Shown here: in pieces, positions 35,468 through 44,127 of the stretch
Position numbering within the stretch: position 1 is the first letter of the stretch
Layout: every line of letters starts with the position of its first letter
Assembly (NCBI RefSeq): GCF_030915405.1
Contig: NZ_CP133262.1
Span: 992,001-1,056,000 of the forward strand
DNA: 64,000 nucleotides
DNA from: Neobacillus nitrireducens
GTDB taxonomy: Bacteria > Bacillota > Bacilli > Bacillales > Cytobacillaceae
Reading direction: 5' to 3'
Translations under genes and position numbers: made by a program
Notes under the pieces: model-generated
Databases searched by the model: none
Seen by the model: the letters and a program-made list of their open reading frames with translations, nothing else
What the model was told of the DNA's origin: nothing

Positions 35468-35913
35468 TTTACCAACACCTTCCTCACTGCTTCGGAAATG
35501 ACAACGATTGAGGTTGAACTAAAAATTAATGCACCTGAAACATCTTCGCCATAATTTTCAATTACTAGGAACCCCATTTCCCCAAAGTTCCCTTTTTTCT
35601 CAAAGTAGTTCTTCACTTTGGCAAAGCAGTATACCTCTTCTCCAACCCTTAACGGCCGTTCGTAATGAAATGTTTGTTCACCGTGAATTAAACCTTTATT
35701 AGGCAGATTTAATTCTTCGATGTCCCCATAATCGAAGGTTCTCGGAAAGGTGGGCGATGCAATGTTGGCTTTATATCTAGAATTCTCCCCCGTTTCCTCA
35801 TCAAAATAAATGGGATGGAGGTCTCCAATCGCTTCGGCAAATTTTTTGACGGCTCCTCTTTCAACCACATTCTTAACCTTATTCGATTGTTTGCCTATCC
35901 GGTCTTTAAACAT
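35464..35913 (-). CDS. MaoC-like N-terminal domain protein (hydratase partner subunit)
   Basis: 149-aa hot-dog protein of the FAS1-like dehydratase type. VERGAVKKFAEAIGDLHPIY and ASPTFPRTFDYG are typical of the non-catalytic or N-terminal half; FHYERPLRVGEEVYCFAKV is the central strand region. It overlaps the catalytic MaoC gene by 4 bp and starts 15 bp after the SDR gene, so the two products very likely form one hydratase complex. Confidence 0.87.
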   Translation of the reverse strand: MFKDRIGKQSNKVKNVVERGAVKKFAEAIGDLHPIYFDEETGENSRYKANIASPTFPRTFDYGDIEELNLPNKGLIHGEQTFHYERPLRVGEEVYCFAKVKNYFEKKGNFGEMGFLVIENYGEDVSGALIFSSTSIVVISEAVRKVLVK

Positions 35914-35928
35914 TTCTTCATCACCTCT

Positions 35929-36693
35929 TTAAGATTTTGGTCCACCCGCAACATAAAGAACTTGACCACTCACAAACGATGACTTTTCATCAGCAAAGAA
36001 AACTACAGCGTTAGCAATGTCTGCCGGTTTGCCAGTTCTGCCGACTGGAATTTGGGACACACTTGCTTGAATTAATTGTTCAAAGGGGATACCGATTCTC
36101 GCAGCGGTCTCCATCGTCATTTCTGTTTCAATAAACCCTGGTGCCACCGAGTTTGCAGTAATTCCGTATCGCCCTAACTCTATGGCGAGCGTTTTGGTAA
36201 AACCCTGCAATCCTGCCTTTGCGGCCGCATAGTTTGCCTGCCCGCGATTTCCGAGCGCAGAAGTCGATGATATATTGATAATTCGGCCATATTTATTTTC
36301 CACCATATATTTTTGAGCAGCGCGGGCCGCATTGAAGGATCCTTTCAAGTGCACATCCATAACGGTTTGCCAATCTGAATCCGACATCTTAAAGAGCATA
36401 TTATCACGGATAACACCCGCATTATTAACAAGGATATCGACCGACCCATATGCCTCATAAACTTCTTTAACGGCATCTTCAACCTGCTCGGCGTCAACGA
36501 CATTTGCAACCTTTGAATAGACCTGATATCCTTTTTCTCGTAATTCATTGGTTGTTTGACTTAACGCCTCTTCATTCAAATCAATCAAAGCTACCTTTGC
36601 TCCTTCTTGTGCAAAAAGCTCGACAATCCCTTTTCCAATCCCTCGGCTTCCCCCTGTAACAAAAGCAACCTTTCCTGTAAATCTTCCTGCCAT
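35929..36693 (-). CDS. FabG-like short-chain dehydrogenase (island copy 1)
   Basis: 254-aa SDR closest in look to 3-oxoacyl reductases. FVTGGSRGIGKGIVELFAQE is the cofactor loop, LVNNAGVIRDNMLFKM the NNAG motif typical of FabG, INISSTSALGN the Ser, and YAAAKAGLQGF the Tyr and Lys; YVAGGPKS ends it. VALIDLNEEA, with an Asp after strand 2, favours NAD, consistent with an oxidative 3-hydroxyacyl-CoA dehydrogenase. Strong AGGAGG site. Confidence 0.92.
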   Translation of the reverse strand: MAGRFTGKVAFVTGGSRGIGKGIVELFAQEGAKVALIDLNEEALSQTTNELREKGYQVYSKVANVVDAEQVEDAVKEVYEAYGSVDILVNNAGVIRDNMLFKMSDSDWQTVMDVHLKGSFNAARAAQKYMVENKYGRIINISSTSALGNRGQANYAAAKAGLQGFTKTLAIELGRYGITANSVAPGFIETEMTMETAARIGIPFEQLIQASVSQIPVGRTGKPADIANAVVFFADEKSSFVSGQVLYVAGGPKS

Positions 36694-36794
36694 TTCTATT
36701 CCTCCTGAGTTTAATAAATTAGTAGATTGCGCTTACATTTAATGGTTTTGTGTGATATTTGTTAAAAGGTTTTACCTATCATTATTCTTCTTAA

Positions 36795-37973
36795 TTAAAC
36801 ATATTGACCAAGCTTCACATGACCTTTAATCAGGTTACGTGCGATTATCATCCGCTGGATTTCATCTGTACCGTCGTATATTCTCCATAATCTTGCTTCA
36901 CGGTACCAGCGCTCAATTGGCAATTCTCTTGTATAGCCCATCCCGCCGTGAATTTGCAGGACACGGTCAACGACATTGTTGCCCATATTTGCACCATACA
37001 ATTTGGCCATTGAGGCGAGATGACGATTATCTTCCCCATTATCAAGCGTGAAGGCAGCGTTCAAAACCATCCATTTTGCCGCTTCAATTTCTACCGCTGA
37101 ATCGGCAATCTGCCATTGGATTGCTTGTCTTTCGGCAATCGGCTTGCCAAAAGTAACGCGTTCCTTAGCATAATCAATCGCCATTTGCAGCAGGCGTTCA
37201 GCAGCACCGACTGCTCTTGCCCCAACTACCCAGCGTGCAAACCCAATCCACTCGAGACCCAGATTATAGCCCTTGTGTAATTCGCCAAGGATATTTTCCT
37301 CCGGTACACGAACATGATCAAATACTAAGCCGGCTGGACCCCATTCACCCATGGTATGTATATACTCTGATTTCCAGCCCCTATCACGATCGACTATAAA
37401 GCAGGTCACCCCTTCCCGGCCATGTGTCGATTGGTGCAAATCTTTATCTGTAATCGCGATCGCCATGACAAAGTCTGCTTCATTTCCACCGGTAATAAAT
37501 GTCTTTTCACCATTTAGAACCCATTCATTTCCGTCTTTTACGGCAGTCATTTTAATATTTCTAGTATCAGATCCAGCACCTGGCTCTGTCATCGCAAAAC
37601 AAGACTTTTTCTCCCCATTAATCGTCGGAAGTAAGTATTTTTTCTTTTGTTCTTCATTACCATAGTAAAGAATATTATCCGCGCTCCCGCCGAACTGGAA
37701 TGGGACAAAGGTTTTGGAACCTTCCATTAGCACGATGGCCATCATCATTTGACCAAGATCTGCCCCGCCATATTCCTCTGGCGTGTTAATACCCCAAAAC
37801 CCAGCTTCTTTTGCTTTTAGTTGCAGCTCTTTCAGCTTACCGGCCGGAAGACTTGGTTTACCTTCTCGTTCATTGCGAAGGACATCATTTTCAAGGGGTA
37901 TCAGTTCTTTTTCTACAAATCTTCTAATCGTTTTTTGAACCATTTTTTGTTCATCTGTTAATCGTAAATACAT
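36795..37973 (-). CDS. Acyl-CoA dehydrogenase (island copy 1, first gene)
   Basis: About 392-aa acyl-CoA dehydrogenase. CFAMTEPGAGSDTRNIKMTA is the flavin signature, GPAGLVFDHVRVP the middle motif, and QIHGGMGYTRELPIERWYRE with IYDGTDEIQRM the C-terminal one. IYDGTDE places Asp-Gly-Thr where most family members have Glu-Gly-Thr, so the catalytic base may lie elsewhere or be Asp. I use the ATG at 37973, 8 bases after GGAG, instead of a GTG that overlaps it. It heads the island, downstream of a near-palindromic operator. Confidence 0.94.
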   Translation of the reverse strand: MYLRLTDEQKMVQKTIRRFVEKELIPLENDVLRNEREGKPSLPAGKLKELQLKAKEAGFWGINTPEEYGGADLGQMMMAIVLMEGSKTFVPFQFGGSADNILYYGNEEQKKKYLLPTINGEKKSCFAMTEPGAGSDTRNIKMTAVKDGNEWVLNGEKTFITGGNEADFVMAIAITDKDLHQSTHGREGVTCFIVDRDRGWKSEYIHTMGEWGPAGLVFDHVRVPEENILGELHKGYNLGLEWIGFARWVVGARAVGAAERLLQMAIDYAKERVTFGKPIAERQAIQWQIADSAVEIEAAKWMVLNAAFTLDNGEDNRHLASMAKLYGANMGNNVVDRVLQIHGGMGYTRELPIERWYREARLWRIYDGTDEIQRMIIARNLIKGHVKLGQYV

Positions 37974-38049
37974 ACCATTCACTCCATTCTATTATTAAAA
38001 TCAAGTTTCATGCGGGTTAAAAATATAATATGCAAGACCGATCGACCAA

Positions 38050-38067
38050 ATACCTACCGGTTGGTAT
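38050..38067. promoter_or_regulatory. Near-palindromic operator at the head of the catabolic island
   Basis: ATACCTACCGGTTGGTAT is palindromic at 16 of 18 positions around ACCGGT. It lies about 77 bp before the first gene, just upstream of a plausible -35/-10 (TTGGTC, TATTAT) on the minus strand. The form suits a TetR-family acyl-CoA-responsive repressor. No such regulator gene lies in the island; the assignment is inferred. Confidence 0.5.
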
Positions 38068-38165
38068 GTTATATTTATTTTATTCCGAACTTTCAGATAA
38101 TACAAGTTAATATTTTCCTATTAAAAAAATTCTCTAGCTATAAGCGCCAAAGAATTTTTTGCTAA

Positions 38166-38537
38166 CTACACATGACTCATTATTTTTCTTGCAGCCCGCT
38201 CTCTTAAAGTGGAAATGGTAAGTGAACTTCCAAGCCAAAAGAGGAGACCGAGAATGATACTAAAAATCCAATTTTCACTGGTTTCCAATGTGATTAAAAC
38301 AGTGATTACACAAATGATTCCACCAATCATTCCATATACGGAGCCTCTAGCAATATTTGTTGCTTTCTTAGTACCCGAGGCAATACCCACCATAATAACA
38401 GCTGTCAGCATAACGGCTGGAAAAGCGGCAAAAATACCGGCAAGTATCTTCCATGGGGATATAATAGTGATTAGATAACTTAAGGAGACTGCTGCCCCAC
38501 CTAGTAAAAACCGAATCAATAAGTCTTTTTTATTCAT
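38166..38537 (-). CDS. DUF3147-like membrane protein, copy 2
   Basis: About 123-aa protein with four predicted helices. LAGIFAAFPAVMLTAVIMVG matches the GGIFAAFPAV motif of the adjacent gene, so the two are paralogues. I choose the ATG ending at 38537 after AAGGTGG; a preceding in-frame ATG overlaps the stop of the upstream gene. The pair may form a heteromeric small transporter, by analogy with paired small membrane carriers; this is inference. Confidence 0.75.
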   Translation of the reverse strand: MNKKDLLIRFLLGGAAVSLSYLITIISPWKILAGIFAAFPAVMLTAVIMVGIASGTKKATNIARGSVYGMIGGIICVITVLITLETSENWIFSIILGLLFWLGSSLTISTLRERAARKIMSHV

Positions 38538-38555
38538 GTTGTCCACCTTTTTCAT

Positions 38556-38915
38556 TTAATGAGATGTTATGAATACCACAATAATTGATACCGTAAACCA
38601 ACAAGCCATTGCATGCAGGATTCCTTTTTTCCACCCGATCTTAGGAAGCAGGTAGCCTGCAAGGATGGCAACAAGAATATTGATGGCCATTCCAAAGATG
38701 GCGCCTTTAGATAACATGATTGAATGGGTAATAAGCTGGCCTCCGTGAAAATCAAGACCAATGGTCAATAATGCTGCCAGGTAAACAGCAGGAAATGCAG
38801 CAAATATTCCACCAGCTTTCTCTCCTAACTTCTTTGCAACTACAGTACAGGCTACTACAGCTAGACCTCCCATTAGGAATCGAAGAAGCAGTCCGCCAAG
38901 TGATAAACTAACCAT
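38556..38915 (-). CDS. DUF3147-like membrane protein, copy 1
   Basis: 119-aa protein with four predicted helices and the motif GEKAGGIFAAFPAVYLAALL. First of two tandem paralogues, 18 bp apart. Function of the family is not established to my knowledge. Confidence 0.75.
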   Translation of the reverse strand: MVSLSLGGLLLRFLMGGLAVVACTVVAKKLGEKAGGIFAAFPAVYLAALLTIGLDFHGGQLITHSIMLSKGAIFGMAINILVAILAGYLLPKIGWKKGILHAMACWFTVSIIVVFITSH

Positions 38916-39154
38916 TTTTCATTCGCCTCTTTTTTTACATACTGTTAATTAATTTGTGAATTGAATCACAATCATTTGATGTATTCATTTTAACCCATTT
39001 CCATGACGATGCATGTGAACGTTTTAGTAACGTTTTTGAAGAGTTTTCTCATTAATTTCAAGTTTGATGACTATTTTCCATTCATTTTACAAAAGATAAT
39101 GGTGATATTCATTAGAATATCGTCGTTTCAAATCCTTTGATGAGGTGATTTTAG

Positions 39155-39307
39155 ATGAGTTATAAAGACCATTTAGATCCGCACTCAGAGCTCTTTCACT
39201 ACCATACGACGCGTCCAAAACGTCAAAATTCACAAGTGAATGGGCAAACTCAAGTGACGCAGAACACGATCATCTTAAGGAGTAATGCCAAAGCACACCG
39301 CTGGTAA
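39155..39307 (+). CDS. YpzG-like small protein
   Basis: 50-aa basic, hydrophilic protein starting at ATG 6 bases after GAGGTGA. RPKRQNSQVNGQTQ contains a QVNG motif that I associate with the uncharacterised YpzG family of bacilli, followed by IILRSNAKAHRW. Family assignment is from memory of that motif. Too short for many gene callers; stands alone in a gap of about 580 bp. Confidence 0.65.
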   Translation: MSYKDHLDPHSELFHYHTTRPKRQNSQVNGQTQVTQNTIILRSNAKAHRW

Positions 39308-39497
39308 GCTTTTGGCAAGGAAACGAATATTGATAGTAATGAAAGTCGCTGTCAATAGAAGAATGGGCCTTTTCTCGTATCATAAATCGAGGAAAGGCTT
39401 TTCTTCTTTGTCTGAATTTTGTCCATACGATATTGATAATGTTTGTTCCAAAAGCTATCATAAAATCTAATAAGAATAAATGGGAGTGGAACATGAC

Positions 39498-40001
39498 ATG
39501 TTTGATGACTTTACTATTAGAGATGCTGAGATGAGTGATTTACCTGTAATTGTCGCTATATATAATACAACCATCGCAAGTCGGATGGTTACTGCTGATC
39601 TTGAGCCTATATCTATCGACAATCGAATTCAATGGTTTAACGAACATTCACCAACTGTTCGTCCATTATGGGTGGTCGAAAATCAAGGAGAAATTTGCGC
39701 ATGGGTAAGTTTCCAATCTTTTTATGGCAGACCTGCCTATCAGGCTACGGCTGAAATTAGTATCTATATTCATCCCGACTTTCGAGGCAAGAAACTTGGT
39801 AAATATTTAATCCAAAAAGCCATGGATGCCTGTCCAGGTCTGCAGATTAAAACCTTACTCGGTTTTATTTTTGGGCATAATAAACCTAGCATTAAACTTT
39901 TTTCAAGTTTTGGATTTGAAAAATGGGCTCAACTCCCGAATGTGGCCGAACTGGATGGAATCGAACGGGATTTGATTATACTTGGAAAAAGAATTCAATA
40001 A
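39498..40001 (+). CDS. Phosphinothricin-acetyltransferase-like GNAT
   Basis: 167-aa GNAT resembling the Pat/Bar group. FTIRDAEMSDLPVIVAIYN opens it, EISIYIHPDFRGKKLGKYLI is the acetyl-CoA motif with R/Q-x-x-G-x-G/A form (RGKKLG), and FGHNKPSIKLFSSFGFEKW the C-terminal motif. The ATG at 39498 lies 8 bases after GGAGTGG. Such enzymes acetylate amino-acid analogues such as methionine sulfoximine; the true substrate is not predictable. Confidence 0.85.
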   Translation: MFDDFTIRDAEMSDLPVIVAIYNTTIASRMVTADLEPISIDNRIQWFNEHSPTVRPLWVVENQGEICAWVSFQSFYGRPAYQATAEISIYIHPDFRGKKLGKYLIQKAMDACPGLQIKTLLGFIFGHNKPSIKLFSSFGFEKWAQLPNVAELDGIERDLIILGKRIQ

Positions 40002-40113
40002 ACCAAAAATACAAGAATTCTACTATTTTCACTATTGTATTATTCCAAAAGAATGGATTTTCTAGTACTATAGACAATGTATGTTATTTATTTGAAAAGA
40101 ACTGGAGATTTCC

Positions 40114-41784
40114 ATGAATAAAATAAAAATAATCATCCTCTACACTATTACAAGTGTTATTTGGATTTATGGGACCAATTATTTAATCGAACAATATATG
40201 CCTACTGCCCTTATTGAGTTGACGGAAAGGTCGAAGGAGATCTTATATATACTAGTGACTGGAGGGTTTATTTATTTCTTCATTAGTAAAAAAGAGGAAT
40301 TAGATGTTTCCCAGGAAGATCAGAATCGTCTATCCACTTTAATTAATTCAATGGTTGATTTTGTTAACTTTAAAGACGGCGAAGGTAGATGGATTGAAGC
40401 TAATGAATTTGGGTTACAATTGTTTCAGCTCGAGAAGGTCGACTATCGCGGGAAAAAGGACTCCGAATTAGCTGAGTATACCGATTTTTACCGTGATGCG
40501 CTCCGATTTTGCGAAATTTCAGATGAAGAAACGTGGAATAATCGAAAAATCACTCGAGTTGAAGAGGTCCTTCCTGTTCCAGACGGATCTGTAAAAATAT
40601 TTGACACGATCAAGGTACCACTATTTTATGAAGATGGCAGTCGACAAGGTTTGGTCATCATTGGACGTGATATAACAGAAAGAAAGGAAATGGCATTAAA
40701 ATTAGCTGAAAGCCAGCAACAATATAAATCATTATTTGAATACAGTCCAGATATTGTTTACATGTTGGATTTGGAAGGAACTATTACTAATTTAAACCCA
40801 CAATTCGATGTCATTACAGGGTTCAACAGAGAAGAAGCGATTGGAAAAAATGTAAAACAATTATTACCGAAAAGGTATAAACCCTATCTTCCAAAATTCA
40901 TTTCTACTGTTGTCGAAGAAATTAAACCGGTCATGTATGAACTGAACATCCCACATGCAAACGGGAATCGAATCATCTTACAATGTACATCACTTCCGAT
41001 TATTATTAATGGAAATATCACTGGGATAATTGGTTATGGCAGTGATGTGACTAAATTAAGGGAAACGGAAGAACGGCTTCGCCGGACAGAAAAACTCTCA
41101 ATTGTTGGCGAATTATCTGCAAGTGTAGCTCATGAAATCCGGAATCCGCTAACGTCGCTTAAAGGATTTGTCCAACTATTACAAATGGAAGATGTAAAGC
41201 ATCAATTTTATTATCAAATTATGCTCGACGAATTAAATCGAATCAACGATATTGTTGGCGAGCTTTTGTTATTGGCAAAACCACAGCTCTTAAAATACAC
41301 CAAGGCCTATCTTCAGAAGCTACTACAAGACGTTATCTCATTATTAAACACCGAAGCCAGTCTATATAATGTTCAAATTGAAGTCCATTTTACTGAGAAC
41401 GAGCTATGGATTGAATGTGATCCAAATCAACTCAAGCAATTATTTATCAATGTGATCAAAAATTCGATTGAAGCCAGCCAAAATGGTGGCAAGGTTGAAA
41501 TTGTACTAGAGCAAATCGAAAAAAGCCGTGTGTTAATAACCATTAAGGACAATGGTTGTGGAATTTCAAAAGAGAGATTAGAGAAAATTGGCGAACCCTT
41601 CTACTCTTCCAAAGAAAAAGGGACGGGGTTAGGCTTAACGGTTAGTTTCAAGATTGTTCAATCACATCAAGGGACGATTCATTTCGACAGTCAGAAAAAT
41701 CAAGGGACCTCTGTTCAAATTACCCTGCCTTTTAAGCAAACTACTACCAAGAACCAGCACCGGCCGTTCAAGGAAAAGGTATAA
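40114..41784 (+). CDS. Two-PAS-domain membrane histidine kinase (sporulation-kinase-like)
   Basis: 556-aa kinase. Two N-terminal helices (about 5-24 and 42-58) anchor it, followed by PAS1 (75-190), PAS2 (205-320), and the HisKA helix VGELSASVAHEIRNPLTSLK with His340. The ATPase domain shows NVIKNSIEAS, IKDNGCGIS and GTGLGLTVSFKI. The architecture and the HEIRNPLTSLKGF motif match the KinA-E phosphorelay group that feeds Spo0F in bacilli. There is no adjacent response regulator, as expected for an orphan phosphorelay kinase. Confidence 0.9.
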   Translation: MNKIKIIILYTITSVIWIYGTNYLIEQYMPTALIELTERSKEILYILVTGGFIYFFISKKEELDVSQEDQNRLSTLINSMVDFVNFKDGEGRWIEANEFGLQLFQLEKVDYRGKKDSELAEYTDFYRDALRFCEISDEETWNNRKITRVEEVLPVPDGSVKIFDTIKVPLFYEDGSRQGLVIIGRDITERKEMALKLAESQQQYKSLFEYSPDIVYMLDLEGTITNLNPQFDVITGFNREEAIGKNVKQLLPKRYKPYLPKFISTVVEEIKPVMYELNIPHANGNRIILQCTSLPIIINGNITGIIGYGSDVTKLRETEERLRRTEKLSIVGELSASVAHEIRNPLTSLKGFVQLLQMEDVKHQFYYQIMLDELNRINDIVGELLLLAKPQLLKYTKAYLQKLLQDVISLLNTEASLYNVQIEVHFTENELWIECDPNQLKQLFINVIKNSIEASQNGGKVEIVLEQIEKSRVLITIKDNGCGISKERLEKIGEPFYSSKEKGTGLGLTVSFKIVQSHQGTIHFDSQKNQGTSVQITLPFKQTTTKNQHRPFKEKV

Positions 41785-41794
41785 AAAGGATTTT

Positions 41795-41825
41795 AAGCCC
41801 GAGCTATCATGCCGGGCTTTTCTTT
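41795..41825. terminator. Terminator between convergent kinase and gerB genes
   Basis: A 7-bp stem AAGCCCG with CGGGCTT (41795-41801 with 41813-41819), then a T-rich run on the plus strand. It reaches into the end of the downstream gerB gene. Confidence 0.75.
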
Positions 41826-42919
41826 TTCTTTTTCTTTCTATTCCTAAAGAAGGCGATAACAAGTAACATGGACGGAATGATAATTTGAAAAGGCCAATGT
41901 AAATAAACGGGGACAATCACTAACCCTTCCTTGATATGTTCCGCATAATTAGATGCAATGGTAACGGATGCAAATAGCACAATCAGTCCTAACGGAAACC
42001 CAATCTTGCGTTGATTCGGTATTCTAAAGATATCAGCTGAAGCAGCAACTGCAGCATAAAAGAAAATCGAAATCTTAAAAAATCCACCAATGATTAAGTA
42101 GAGCATGAATAATACATCTAATCGTTCAATAAAATCGGCAATTTGAATTCTCCCTACTGTCATTAGTAGCGGGAAAGTTGACCGCTGAAAGAGCGCTACC
42201 CCTAAAACAGAAATATTTACTACCACTGTGATGGCAATATTGATTCCACTTAAAATCATCCCGCCTAAACAGACTAATTTTACTTTCTCTTTATCTTTTA
42301 AGAATGGGAGCAGCATCGTAAAAACCACCATTTCCCCAAACGGAAAGGTAATAGTTTGTGTTAGAAATGTTTTAATAACTGGTTTCAGCCCATTTTCTAA
42401 TATCGGGTTTAAGTTTCCTAATTGAATCAACCCTGAAAAGACGATCAACAGCATACCTAATATCGCTGTCAAATAGACAATGCCAAAGAAAATTTCTCCA
42501 ACCCGTGCTAATACTTCAAACCCTTTATGGATGGCATATATAATCGTAATGATCATTAGAGAATTAATTACAAATAGGGGAGTACTATTATATATGGTAG
42601 ATGATAATAACTCCCCAAAATCACGTAAAACCCTTGATGCGCAATATAAAAAATAGACAATATATAATACCCCAATAAACCGTCCAAGCCATTTCCCTGT
42701 TATTTCTTGAACATAACTAGATAAGGGAAGTTCAGGATAGTACATATATAATCGGTAATAAATTAAAAAGACGACTAGTCCGCCAGCTAAACCCAGCAAT
42801 ACAGCGATCCATGCATCCTGTTTGGCACCTGAAGCGATCCCAACCAGAATGGCGCTGCCCATTTCAAACAAAACGATCAGCACAAACAATTGAGTTGAAC
42901 TTATTTTTACTTTTTCCAT
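41807..42919 (-). CDS. Germinant receptor B subunit, copy 2
   Basis: 370-aa GerB-type (APC-superfamily) membrane protein with about ten helices. It opens with KISSTQLFVLIVLFEMGSAI and carries RIQIADFIERLDVLFMLYLI, found in GerB/GerKB subunits that hold the germinant pocket in the spore inner membrane. Long identical stretches with the upstream copy, including TLMI-like helices and YLYYPE-like loops, show recent tandem duplication. It ends in a lysine-rich tail. Last gene of the A-C-B-B operon. Confidence 0.92.
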   Translation of the reverse strand: MEKVKISSTQLFVLIVLFEMGSAILVGIASGAKQDAWIAVLLGLAGGLVVFLIYYRLYMYYPELPLSSYVQEITGKWLGRFIGVLYIVYFLYCASRVLRDFGELLSSTIYNSTPLFVINSLMIITIIYAIHKGFEVLARVGEIFFGIVYLTAILGMLLIVFSGLIQLGNLNPILENGLKPVIKTFLTQTITFPFGEMVVFTMLLPFLKDKEKVKLVCLGGMILSGINIAITVVVNISVLGVALFQRSTFPLLMTVGRIQIADFIERLDVLFMLYLIIGGFFKISIFFYAAVAASADIFRIPNQRKIGFPLGLIVLFASVTIASNYAEHIKEGLVIVPVYLHWPFQIIIPSMLLVIAFFRNRKKKKKKSPA

Positions 42920-42989
42920 GTTGGAATGGTCCCCCCTTAAGAAGGGTTATTTATATCTGAGCTAACCGATATTCCCAAACCCCTTCTAC

Positions 42990-44096
42990 TTATGATGGGC
43001 TTGTCTTTTTCTTACGGTTACGCAAAAAGGCAATGATAAGTAAGAGGAAGGGGATAATTATTTGAAAAGGCCAAGACAAATACATAGGAACCACCACTAA
43101 CCCCTCCTGCATAAATTCTGCTACATTGGATGCGATAGTTATTGAACCAAATAAAACAATCAATCCAATTGGAAACCCAAGCTTAAGTTGGTTTTTTAAT
43201 TGAAAGATATCAGCCGCTCCAGCCATGGCAGCGTAGAAATAAATCGCAATTTTAAAAAAACCGCCAATGATTAAATAGAGCATAAATAATACATCTAAAC
43301 GTTCGATAAAATCGGCAATTTGAATTCTCCCGATTGTGGCTAGTAAAGGAAAGGTGGATGCATGAAAGAGGCCCACCCCTAGAACAGTTATATTAACTAT
43401 CGTTGTAATGGTAATATTGATCCCGGCTAATATCATTCCACCCAGACAGACAATTTTCACCTTTTTTTTATCGTTTAAAAACGGGAGCACCATCGTAAAA
43501 ACAATCATTTCTCCGAAGGGAAAGGTGATGGTTTCTCCTAAAAATGTTTTTATTATCGGTTTTAAGCCATTTTCTAACATTGGTTTTAAGTTCCCTAAAT
43601 GTATTAAGCCGGAAAAAACAATTAGCAGCATCCCTAATATCGCTGTTAAATAGACAATTCCAAAGAATATTTCGCCTACTCGGGCTAATACTTCAAACCC
43701 CTTATGCATGGCATAAATAATCGTCACGATCATAAGGGTATTGATAACAAATAAGGGAGTACTACTATAAATAGTTGTCGCTAACAACTCTCCAAAATCG
43801 CGCAAAACCCTTGATGCAAGATACATAAAATAAACAATATATAAAAACCCAATGAATCGTCCCGGCCATTTACCTACTATTTTTTGAAGATAACTAGTTA
43901 AGGGCAAGTCAGGATAGTACATATATAATCGGTAATAAATGAAAAAGACAATAACTCCACCACCTAATCCGAACAAAACAGCGATCCAGGCGTCCTGTTT
44001 CGCTTGTGACCCGAGTCCCAGAAGAATGGCACTACCCATCTCAAACAGAACAATCAGGACAAACATTTGGAACGCACTAACTTTTGCCTTTTCCAT
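42990..44096 (-). CDS. Germinant receptor B subunit, copy 1
   Basis: 368-aa paralogue of the next gene, with the same ten-helix layout and RIQIADFIERLDVLFMLYLI. Differences cluster in exposed loops and in the helix near residue 90-100 (ASRVLRDFGELLATTIYSST versus STIYNST), regions that could alter ligand choice. Start after GGGGGGAG. 31 bp downstream of the C subunit gene. Confidence 0.93.
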   Translation of the reverse strand: MEKAKVSAFQMFVLIVLFEMGSAILLGLGSQAKQDAWIAVLFGLGGGVIVFFIYYRLYMYYPDLPLTSYLQKIVGKWPGRFIGFLYIVYFMYLASRVLRDFGELLATTIYSSTPLFVINTLMIVTIIYAMHKGFEVLARVGEIFFGIVYLTAILGMLLIVFSGLIHLGNLKPMLENGLKPIIKTFLGETITFPFGEMIVFTMVLPFLNDKKKVKIVCLGGMILAGINITITTIVNITVLGVGLFHASTFPLLATIGRIQIADFIERLDVLFMLYLIIGGFFKIAIYFYAAMAGAADIFQLKNQLKLGFPIGLIVLFGSITIASNVAEFMQEGLVVVPMYLSWPFQIIIPFLLLIIAFLRNRKKKTSPS

Positions 44097-44127
44097 GTAC
44101 GGTCAATCTCCCCCCTTTTTATAAGGG

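Noticed and set aside
38916..39154. Possible RNA gene in the gap before the YpzG-like gene
   Set aside because: Only AT-rich sequence and weak inverted repeats were seen, with no convincing RNA structure or terminator.
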